Origin: CAZKTO01 sp964555685
GTDB lineage: Bacteria > Chloroflexota > Dehalococcoidia > SHYB01
Reading direction: 5' to 3'
Length of the DNA stretch: 26,616 bases
NCBI GenBank assembly: GCA_964555685.1
Contig: CAZKTO010000039.1
Span: 1-26,616, forward strand
Shown: positions 20,782 to 26,616 of the stretch, one piece after another
Numbering within the stretch: position 1 is the first letter of the stretch
Layout: the number at the start of each line of letters is the position of its first letter
The notes under the pieces: model-generated
What the model was told of the DNA's origin: nothing
Database searches by the model: none
Seen by the model: only the letters and a program-made list of their open reading frames with translations
Translations under genes and position numbers: made by a program

Positions 20782-22176
20782 ATGAGTGACCTCGATCTCT
20801 GCTACCTGACCATCGCCCAGGCGGCCCGGCTGCTGCGGGAGCGCCGCCTCTCGCCCGTCGAGCTCACGGAGGCGGTCCTGCGCCGCGCCGAGGCGACCCA
20901 GCCCAAGACCAACGCCTTCATCGTCATGACCGGGGATGAGGCCATGGCCGCGGCCATGGCCGCAGAGCGGGCCATCGCCCGCGGGCGCTACCGGGGGCCG
21001 CTGCACGGCGTCCCCGTCTCCGTCAAGGACATCTACGACCTGGCGGGCCATCTGACCACCTGCGGCTCCGCCGTGCTCCACGACAACCTCGCCCGCCGCG
21101 ACGCCACGGCGGTGGCGCGTCTCAAGCAGGCCGGCGCGATCATCATCGGCAAGGCGAACCTCACCGAGTTCGCCGTGGACCAGCCGAGCCCCGTCTACGG
21201 CCCGGCCCGCAACCCGTGGGACCGGGAGCGGAGCGCCGGACTCTCCTCCAGCGGCTCGGGGGCGTCGGTCGTCGCCGGCGCCGGGTTCGTCTCCTTGGGC
21301 ACGGACACGGGCGGCTCCATCCGCCTGCCGGCGGCCTTCTCCGGCTGCGCCGGGATCAAGCCCACCTACGGCCTCGTGAGCCGTCACGGCGTCTTCCCGC
21401 TGGCGTGGAGCCTCGACCACGCCGGCCCCCTGGCGCGCACCGTCCGCGACTGCGCCATCACGCTCCAGGCCATCGCCGGCCACGACCCCAAGGACCCCAC
21501 CTCCGCCGACGGGCGCGTCCCCTCCTACGAGGCCGCCTTGAGGCAAGCGCTGCGCGGCGTGCGCGTGGGCGTCCCCAAGGAGCACTTCTTCGACATCATC
21601 GACGCCGAGATCGAGCCCATCGTCCGGAAGGCCATCGCGCGCCTCGGCGAGCTGGGCGCCCAGGTCCGCGAGGTCTCGCTGCCGCACATCCAGAAGGTGC
21701 CGCTGGCGCTGGGCAACATCGTCCGGACCGAGCAGGCGGCGGCCCACGAGCAGCTGCTCAAGACCCGCGCCCACCTCTACGGCGGCTCCATGGCCGACCG
21801 GCTGCGGGCCGCGGCCCTCCGTCCCGCTGTCACCTACATCCAGGCCCAGCGAGTCCGCGCCCTCATCATGGCCGGCTTTCGCGCCGCCCTGGCCCAGGTG
21901 GATGTCATCGTCACCCCGTCGACGCCCATCCTGCCCTACAAGCTGGCCGAGCAGCCTGCGGGCGGCGCCGGCCAGGGCGCGGCCATCGCCCGCTTCACCA
22001 TGCCCCTCAATCTGGCGGGCCTTCCGGCCATCTCCGTCCCCTGCGGCTTCAGCGCCGGCGGGCTTCCCGTGGGGCTCCAGATCATCGGCCCTGCCTTCGG
22101 CGAGCGTCTGGTCTTCCACGTGGCCCACGCCTACGAGCAGAGCACCGAGTGGCACAAGCGGCGGCCGCCGCTGTAG
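20782..22176 (+). CDS. Amidase-signature hydrolase
   Basis: A 464-residue amidase of the amidase-signature family, hydrolysing a carboxamide to acid and ammonia. The catalytic triad Ser-cisSer-Lys is visible: Lys82 in GVPVSVKDIYD, cis-Ser at about 155 in GLSSSGSGAS, and nucleophile Ser179 in LGTDTGGSIRLPAAFSGCAGIKPTYG. The spacing agrees with GatA. The flexible linker is slightly altered, with GLSSSGSG for the usual GGSSGGSA. gatB and gatC are absent nearby, and C-terminal PLNLAGLPAISVPCGF is common to many catabolic amidases. The GatA subunit is therefore possible but less likely. The start is ATG 20782. Confidence 0.9.
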   Translation: MSDLDLCYLTIAQAARLLRERRLSPVELTEAVLRRAEATQPKTNAFIVMTGDEAMAAAMAAERAIARGRYRGPLHGVPVSVKDIYDLAGHLTTCGSAVLHDNLARRDATAVARLKQAGAIIIGKANLTEFAVDQPSPVYGPARNPWDRERSAGLSSSGSGASVVAGAGFVSLGTDTGGSIRLPAAFSGCAGIKPTYGLVSRHGVFPLAWSLDHAGPLARTVRDCAITLQAIAGHDPKDPTSADGRVPSYEAALRQALRGVRVGVPKEHFFDIIDAEIEPIVRKAIARLGELGAQVREVSLPHIQKVPLALGNIVRTEQAAAHEQLLKTRAHLYGGSMADRLRAAALRPAVTYIQAQRVRALIMAGFRAALAQVDVIVTPSTPILPYKLAEQPAGGAGQGAAIARFTMPLNLAGLPAISVPCGFSAGGLPVGLQIIGPAFGERLVFHVAHAYEQSTEWHKRRPPL

Positions 22177-22206
22177 GTCACTCTCAGAGGTTGTGAATTT
22201 TCCCTT

Positions 22207-22265
22207 CGTAGGGGCAACCCCCCGTGGTTGCCTCAGCTGGGCGGGCACGGGGGCCCGCCCCTACG
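22207..22265. repeat. CGTAGGGGC...GCCCCTACG inverted-repeat element
   Basis: Outer arms CGTAGGGGC (22207-22215) and GCCCCTACG (22257-22265) enclose AACCCCCCGTGGTT and GGGCGGGCACGGGGGCCCGC, each with internal symmetry. It is followed at 22305-22340 by GCCCTGAGTCCTCGAAGGG, a copy of the CCTTCG/CTCAGG class. No gene lies in the 225-base gap between the amidase and acyl-CoA dehydrogenase. Confidence 0.75.
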
Positions 22266-22401
22266 TTATCTGCGCAATTCGCGGTTCCCCTTCGTGTCGG
22301 AGCTGCCCTGAGCCGCAGCCCTGAGTCCTCGAAGGGTCAACCGAAGGGTGCCTTTGTGGTTTTCCCTCCGTGGTACACTCGTTTCGCCCAGGAGGCGCGG
22401 C

Positions 22402-23589
22402 ATGGACTACGGCTGGACCGGTGACGAGCAGAGCTTCCGGGAAGAGATCCGCCGCTTCCTGCGCGAGAACCTCCCGCCGAACTGGAAGGAGCAGGTCGGC
22501 GAGACGGAGGGCGAGGAGCGGGACGAGTTCGAACGGGCCTTCGCGCGCAAGGCCGGCGAGCGGCACTACCTCTCCATCGGCTGGCCCAAGGAGTACGGCG
22601 GGCTGGGCTGGTCGCCCATGCAGCAGCTCATCTTCAACGAGGAGTGGGCCACGGCCAAGGCGCCCCGCAGCTTCATGGGCCCCGGCGTCTACCAGGTGGC
22701 CGCCTGCCTCGTCATCCACGGCACCGAGGAGCAGAAGCGCCAGCTTCTGCCGCCCATCGCCCGCGGCGAGGTGCGCTGGAGCACCCTCTTCAGCGAGCCC
22801 AACGCGGGGTCGGACCTGGCCTCCCTCCAGACAACGGCCGTCGAGGACGGCGACGTCTTCGTCGTCAACGGCCAGAAGATCTGGAGCTCGAATGCCCACA
22901 AGTCCGAGCACGGCATTCTCCTGGCCAGGACGGACCCCGAGGCGCCCAAGCACAAGGGCATCAGCTACTTCCTCGTGGACATGGACTGGCCCGGCGTCAA
23001 GGTCGTCCCCATCATCAACATGGTGGACGTCCACCACTTCAACACCGTCTTCTTCGATAACGTCCGCATCCCCCGCGACCGCCTCCTGGGCGAGAAGAAC
23101 CGCGGCTGGTACGTGGCCACCACGTCGCTGAACGTCGAGCGCTCGGGCATCCGCTTCCACGTGCCCGTCGAGGCCCTCTTCTACGAGCTGGTCGAATATG
23201 TCCGCGAGGCAAAGAAGAACGGCGGCTTTGATCCGGTGAAGGCGAACCCTTACCTCCGTCACAAGCTCGCCGACATGGCCTGCCGCGTACGTACCTCCCG
23301 CCTCCTCTCCTACCGCGTGGCGTGGCTCCAGAGCGTCTCGGCCCCGCCCAGCTACGAGGCCTCCCTCTCCAAGCTCGTGGCAACGGAGCTGGCGCAGCAG
23401 GTCGCGGGCTTGGGCATGGAGGTCCTGGGCCTCTATGGCCAGGTGGGCTCCGGCCGCGCCTCGCAGCTCCGGGGCAAGATGGAGCGCCTGTACCGGGCGC
23501 AGCGGGCCGCCACCCTGGGCGCCGGCACCTCCGAGGTGCAGCGGACGCTCATCGCGAGGCGGGGCCTGGGCATGGGCCAGGGGCAGTAG
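22402..23589 (+). CDS. Acyl-CoA dehydrogenase
   Basis: FAD-dependent enzyme that forms the alpha,beta double bond in an acyl-CoA, passing electrons to an electron-transfer flavoprotein. The 395 residues carry YLSIGWPKEYGGLGWSPMQQ (N-terminal domain), TLFSEPNAGSDLASLQTTA and GQKIWSSNAH (middle domain and FAD contacts), FFDNVRIPRDRLLGEKNRGW, and LGAGTSEVQRTLIARRGL (from 373). In the last motif Ala replaces the Glu found in medium-chain enzymes (YEGT). This is usual in FadE-type enzymes, where the base lies elsewhere, so the substrate cannot be read off. ATG 22402 was chosen for the AGGAGG six bases upstream; the frame stays open for 18 further codons that are not protein-like. It fits with the three CoA-transferases for activation and oxidation of acids. 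Confidence 0.93.
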   Translation: MDYGWTGDEQSFREEIRRFLRENLPPNWKEQVGETEGEERDEFERAFARKAGERHYLSIGWPKEYGGLGWSPMQQLIFNEEWATAKAPRSFMGPGVYQVAACLVIHGTEEQKRQLLPPIARGEVRWSTLFSEPNAGSDLASLQTTAVEDGDVFVVNGQKIWSSNAHKSEHGILLARTDPEAPKHKGISYFLVDMDWPGVKVVPIINMVDVHHFNTVFFDNVRIPRDRLLGEKNRGWYVATTSLNVERSGIRFHVPVEALFYELVEYVREAKKNGGFDPVKANPYLRHKLADMACRVRTSRLLSYRVAWLQSVSAPPSYEASLSKLVATELAQQVAGLGMEVLGLYGQVGSGRASQLRGKMERLYRAQRAATLGAGTSEVQRTLIARRGLGMGQGQ

Positions 23590-23621
23590 CGCGGCCTCGC
23601 TCCCGTACGCGACCCTGCCTA

Positions 23622-23650
23622 TCGACATCCTCCAAAGCGGCGGCTATTAT
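23622..23650 (+). promoter_or_regulatory. Promoter for the 133-residue protein gene
   Basis: -35 TCGACA (23622-23627), a 17-base spacer and -10 TATTAT (23645-23650): five of six matches in each box. It lies 31 bases before ATG 23682, and GGGAGG (23669-23674) is in the leader. This is the best-formed sigma-70-type promoter seen in the window. Confidence 0.6.
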
Positions 23651-23681
23651 CGAGCGCACATAGCTATCGGGAGGTACTCAG

Positions 23682-24083
23682 ATGCTGGGCAAACTGATCG
23701 GCGAGGACATTGGCAAGGTCACCACGCAGCGGGTGCTGGCGTCCGAGACGGGCCCCAAGGTGGAGGTCTCGTTCCAGGCCAAGGGCAAGCTCCTGGGGAT
23801 CGAAGTGCAGGAAATGGGCACCTACGTCTCGTCTATGACGCCCGCCGGCGTGCTCCAAGGGCAGGGCCAAGGCGTGCTCACGACCAAGGACGGCGACATG
23901 GCCGCCTGGACGGGCATCGGCGTCGGCAAGCTCAAGGGCGGCGGCGCGGTGGCCTGGAAGGCGGCCCTCACCTACCAGACGGCCTCGCCCAAGCTGGCCC
24001 GCCTCAACAGCGTCATCGGCATGGTGGAGTTCGAGGTGGACGCCGAGGGCAACGCCACGGGTAAGGTCTGGGAGTGGAAGTAG
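23682..24083 (+). CDS. Conserved small protein of unknown function
   Basis: 133 residues, ATG 23682 with GGGAGG seven bases upstream. It has no Cys, signal peptide or membrane segment. The pattern of alternating short hydrophobic strands and Gly turns (KVEVSFQAKGKLLGIEVQEM, GQGVLTTKDGDMAAWTGIGV, GGAVAWKAALTYQT, VEFEVDAEGNATGKVWEWK) suggests a small beta-barrel or beta-sandwich, perhaps a ligand-binding fold of the allene-oxide-cyclase/calycin kind; this is inference. I do not recognise a characterised family. It lies between the acyl-CoA dehydrogenase and two amidohydrolases, has its own promoter, and is followed after 39 bases by the first amidohydrolase, so they may be co-transcribed. Confidence 0.8.
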   Translation: MLGKLIGEDIGKVTTQRVLASETGPKVEVSFQAKGKLLGIEVQEMGTYVSSMTPAGVLQGQGQGVLTTKDGDMAAWTGIGVGKLKGGGAVAWKAALTYQTASPKLARLNSVIGMVEFEVDAEGNATGKVWEWK

Positions 24084-24122
24084 GAGCGGGGCTCGCCCTG
24101 CCCGGCTAGAGGAACGAGGCCT

Positions 24123-25196
24123 ATGCCGGTCCGCGCCGTCTCGGCCGACTCTCACGTGCTCGAGCCGCCGGACCTGTGGGTCCAGCGTATCGACGCGCGC
24201 TTCCGCCACCGCGCCCCGCGCGTCGAGCCCGGCCCTGACGGCAACCGCTTCCACTGCGAGGGCCGCGACCCGCAAGCGATCCGGCCCCTGGGCACGCCCT
24301 TCGCCATGTGGGGCAAGCAGACGGAGGAGGGGCGCCGCGGCGGCTGGGACCCGACCGCCCGCATCGAGGACATGGCCATCGACGGCATCGAGGCCGAGGT
24401 CCTCTACCCCAGCATGGCCCTCATGGTCTTCAGCATGGCCGATGGCGAGCTCCAGGCCGCCTGCTTCCGCGCCTATAACGACTGGCTGGCCGAGTTCTGC
24501 CGCGCCAGCCCACACAAGCTCTACGGCGTCGCCCTCATCTCCCTCTACGACGTCGAAGGCGCGATCCAGGAGCTGCGCCGCGCCGCCCGCATCGGCCTGC
24601 GGGGCGCGGCCGTCTGGGGCACGCCCCCGGAGGAGTGCACCTTCGCCTCCGACCGCCACGAGCGCTTCTGGACCGAGGCCCAGGAGATGCAGGTCCCCGT
24701 CAGCCTCCACTGCTTCACCGGCAGGCCCCAGGAGTGGCGGCGCGCGTTCCTCGCCTCCTATGCCATGTCCACCCAGCTCATCCAGCAGTCCCTGGCCACG
24801 CTCCTCTTCGCCGGCGTCTTCGAGCGCTTCCCCAGGCTCACCGTCCTCTCCGTCGAGAACGACATCGGCTGGGTCCCCTATCTCCTCCAGCGCATGGACT
24901 ACGGCTACACGCGCAAGGGGAGGCGCCGCGGCGCCCCGTTCGCGTCGGGCCTGCTCCCCAGCGAGCAGTTCCGCCGGAACGTCCGCTGCACCTTCATGAC
25001 GGACCCGGCGGGCATGGCCGCCTTCGACCGCATCGGCCCGGACGTGCTGCTCTGGGCCACCGACTATCCGCACGATGACAGCACCTGGCCCCACTCGCAG
25101 CAGGTGCTCGCCTCCCAGTTCAAGGACCTTTCGCCCAACGACCGCGAGCGGGTGGTCTTCTCCAACGCCGTGCGGTTGTACAATATGAGCGTTTGA
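24123..25196 (+). CDS. Amidohydrolase-2 family protein (ACMSD-like TIM barrel)
   Basis: A 357-residue TIM-barrel metal-dependent hydrolase or decarboxylase of the amidohydrolase_2 family (relatives include ACMSD and gamma-resorcylate decarboxylase). The N-terminal metal motif is degenerate, SADSHVLEPPDLW (Asp9, His11), as is common in this subgroup. IDGIEAEVLYPS, YNDWLAEFC, PVSLHCFTG (His196), LSVENDIGWVPYLLQRMDY and WATDYPHDDSTWPHS with Asp314 follow in family order. It may act on an aromatic or acyl carboxylate; the substrate is unknown. The start is ATG 24123 with GAGGAACGAGG upstream. A paralogue follows after 79 bases that hold a palindromic repeat. Confidence 0.9.
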   Translation: MPVRAVSADSHVLEPPDLWVQRIDARFRHRAPRVEPGPDGNRFHCEGRDPQAIRPLGTPFAMWGKQTEEGRRGGWDPTARIEDMAIDGIEAEVLYPSMALMVFSMADGELQAACFRAYNDWLAEFCRASPHKLYGVALISLYDVEGAIQELRRAARIGLRGAAVWGTPPEECTFASDRHERFWTEAQEMQVPVSLHCFTGRPQEWRRAFLASYAMSTQLIQQSLATLLFAGVFERFPRLTVLSVENDIGWVPYLLQRMDYGYTRKGRRRGAPFASGLLPSEQFRRNVRCTFMTDPAGMAAFDRIGPDVLLWATDYPHDDSTWPHSQQVLASQFKDLSPNDRERVVFSNAVRLYNMSV

Positions 25197-25210
25197 GCGA
25201 CGGACCGCGC

Positions 25211-25245
25211 GTCCCTCTCCGCGCCGGAGAGGGCGACGGGTGAGG
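25211..25245. repeat. CCCTCTCC/GGAGAGGG hairpin between the two amidohydrolases
   Basis: CCCTCTCC (25213-25220), loop GCGCC, GGAGAGGG (25226-25233), then CGACGGGTGAGGG. It is the same family as the copies at 1199, 2249 and, inside luxC, 12294. It may stabilise or attenuate the bicistronic message. Confidence 0.75.
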
Positions 25246-25275
25246 GCTGCCAACGCAGCCGCCAAGGAGGACGAG

Positions 25276-26421
25276 ATGCCGCGAGAGTACCGGATCGTCA
25301 ACGCCGATGGCCATACCATCGAGCCGCCGGACATGTGGCAGCGCTACGTGCCCAAGAAGTTCCACGACCGCATCCCGCGCATCGTCAAGGACCCCATGGG
25401 CGGCGACGCCTGGGAGATGGAGCGGGGCGCCCCGGCCATGCCCATCGGCCTCGTCACCACGCCCGGCAAGACCTACGAGCAGTTCCACTGGTACGGCTCC
25501 ACCTACGACACGATCAACCCTGGCTGCTTCCTCGGCAAGGACCGCCTCAAGGAGCAGGATGTCGATGGCATCGATGCCGAGGTCCTCTACCCCTCGCAGC
25601 GCACGATGCGATACTTCTTGAACAACGAGGACGACGCCTTCCACCAGGCCGGCATCGAGGCCTACAACCAATGGATCTTCGAGGGGTACAGCGCCGCCGA
25701 CCATGGCCGGCTCATCCCCATGGCCCAGACCCCGAATCTGGGCATCGAGCAGGCCGTGGCCACCCTGCGCGACGCCAAGAAGCGCGGCTTCAAGGGCGCC
25801 ATCATCTCCGCCTGGCCCTCGGGCGGCGAGAAGCTCTCGAAGGCCGACGAGCCTTTCTGGGCCGCCGCCGAGCAGGAGCGGATGCCCATCCACATCCACG
25901 TGGGCGTCCAGTCGGCCAAGCGCCAGGCCGGCAGCGCCAAGCGCGCCGCCCAGGAGGTGGGCGGCCAGTGGGGCCTGCCCGACCTCGCCTCCATGGGCGG
26001 CGGCATCGCGGGCATCTCCCAGACCATGGCCGACCTCATCTTCTCGGAGCTGTTCGACCGCTACCCGGCCCTTGCGATGCTCGGCGTCGAGACCGGCGCC
26101 GCCTGGATTCCCGCCTTCCTCGAGCACATGGACGACCACTACTGGCGCAACCGCCACTGGTGCAAGAGCAACCTCAAGATGCTCCCCAGCGAGTACTTCC
26201 ACCGCAACTGGCACGTCACCTTCATCCGCGAGCCCTTCGCCGTCGCCAGCCGCCACGCCATCGGCGTCAAGAACATGATGTGGTCCACGGACTACCCGCA
26301 CCACCGATGCGACTGGCCCTACAGCCGGCGTCTCATCGAGGAGATGTTCGTCAACGTCCCGGCCGATGAGCGGCAGGACATCATCTGCGGGAACGCCCGG
26401 GGGCTCTACCAGATCGGCTAG
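25276..26421 (+). CDS. Amidohydrolase-2 family protein (ACMSD-like TIM barrel)
   Basis: A 381-residue paralogue of the preceding gene. IVNADGHTIEPPDMWQRYVP gives the degenerate metal motif (Asp11, His13). DVDGIDAEVLYPSQRTMRYF, YNQWIFEGYSAADHGRLIP, ERMPIHIHVGVQ, MLGVETGAAWIPAFLEHMDDHYWRN and MMWSTDYPHHRCDWPYS carry the expected barrel-end motifs, including the final catalytic Asp. ATG 25276 was chosen for AAGGAGG just upstream. The two copies differ throughout, so the duplication is old and substrates may differ. A perfect hairpin after the stop suggests the unit ends here. Confidence 0.92.
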   Translation: MPREYRIVNADGHTIEPPDMWQRYVPKKFHDRIPRIVKDPMGGDAWEMERGAPAMPIGLVTTPGKTYEQFHWYGSTYDTINPGCFLGKDRLKEQDVDGIDAEVLYPSQRTMRYFLNNEDDAFHQAGIEAYNQWIFEGYSAADHGRLIPMAQTPNLGIEQAVATLRDAKKRGFKGAIISAWPSGGEKLSKADEPFWAAAEQERMPIHIHVGVQSAKRQAGSAKRAAQEVGGQWGLPDLASMGGGIAGISQTMADLIFSELFDRYPALAMLGVETGAAWIPAFLEHMDDHYWRNRHWCKSNLKMLPSEYFHRNWHVTFIREPFAVASRHAIGVKNMMWSTDYPHHRCDWPYSRRLIEEMFVNVPADERQDIICGNARGLYQIG

Positions 26422-26445
26422 CTGGCCCGGGGCGACCTAACAGGA

Positions 26446-26478
26446 AGCAGAACGGGGGCGTGGCGCCCCCGTTCTGTT
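26446..26478 (+). terminator. Strong hairpin terminator after the amidohydrolase genes
   Basis: CAGAACGGGGGCG (26448-26460), loop TGG, CGCCCCCGTTCTG (26464-26476): a 13-base perfect stem, extended by G-U and A-U pairs to 15. It lies 24 bases after the stop codon. The following TTCGATTCG has few Ts, so it may be only partly Rho-independent. Confidence 0.6.
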
Positions 26479-26561
26479 CGATTCGCGGAAACCCGCCGCT
26501 CCGCCTGGCTAGCGCACTGTCCACTAGAACCCATTGCAAAACTCGCCAAACGGCCGAGTCC

Positions 26562-26616
26562 CTGTCACCCCGAGGCCGTCTGCGGCCGAGGGGTCTGGGG
26601 AGGGGAAGACCTCCCC
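26562..26616. repeat. Terminal interspersed repeat, right copy
   Basis: CTGTCACCCCGAGGCC, TCTG, CGGCCGAGGGGTCTGGGG, then a GGGGAGG/CCTCCCC hairpin to the window end. Read in reverse complement it matches the left-end element at 1-40. 26479-26561 holds nothing recognisable. Confidence 0.65.

Noticed and set aside
20782..22176. Assignment as GatA of the tRNA amidotransferase
   Set aside because: No gatB or gatC nearby, the SSGGS-type loop is altered, and neighbours are catabolic. The neutral amidase call is safer.
1..26616. tRNA, rRNA, riboswitch or phage attachment sites
   Set aside because: Reading both strands showed no cloverleaf with a TTCGA arm, no rRNA-like blocks and no integrase or att-like duplications. 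The many hairpins belong to the interspersed repeat families.

Overview
The window is GC-rich bacterial DNA with metabolic genes on both strands, many GTG, TTG and even CTG start codons, and dense short interspersed repeats. Several paralogous CaiB/BaiF CoA-transferases and amidohydrolases, a D-aminoacylase-type hydrolase, ComEC/ComEA and these repeats together suggest an uncultivated Chloroflexota of the Dehalococcoidia/SAR202 kind. This is inference: no rRNA or other phylogenetic marker is present. A 10-N scaffold gap at 10476-10485, and copies of one repeat family in opposite orientations at the two window ends, suggest a metagenome contig that breaks at repeats.

Region 1 (1-8565, minus strand): comEA, an inositol-monophosphatase-like gene with damaged metal-binding motifs, comEC, rph (RNase PH, apparently starting at CTG), a YihY/BrkB membrane protein, galU and a pentapeptide-repeat membrane protein. 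Region 2 (8774-13299): a D-aminoacylase-like amidohydrolase on minus diverges from a plus-strand luxE-luxC pair, an acyl-protein synthetase and acyl-CoA reductase whose stop and start overlap. Together they could make fatty aldehydes, but no luciferase luxAB genes lie nearby. Region 3 (13458-17898, minus): an orphan HicB-like antitoxin and three CaiB/BaiF CoA-transferases. Region 4 (18064-20747, plus): apt and a HAD hydrolase, then an AT-richer GNAT acetyltransferase and a small DUF2283-like protein. Region 5 (20782-26421, plus): an amidase, an acyl-CoA dehydrogenase, a conserved small protein and two amidohydrolase-2 proteins, closed by a strong hairpin at 26446-26478. Regions 2, 3 and 5 read as catabolic or acyl-CoA accessory metabolism: CoA transfer, acyl-CoA oxidation or reduction, and amide or carboxylate hydrolysis.

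The most unusual property is the repeat population. At least five families of short, mostly palindromic elements fill the intergenic spaces. Copies also sit in frame inside luxE (two), luxC (one) and a CaiB gene (two), adding extra peptides of about 6 to 35 residues to conserved enzymes. Other copies supply the Shine-Dalgarno sequence of comEC, the stop codon of hicB and the C-terminal tail of the YihY protein. This resembles, but is not obviously the same as, the protein-coding palindromic elements known from Rickettsia.
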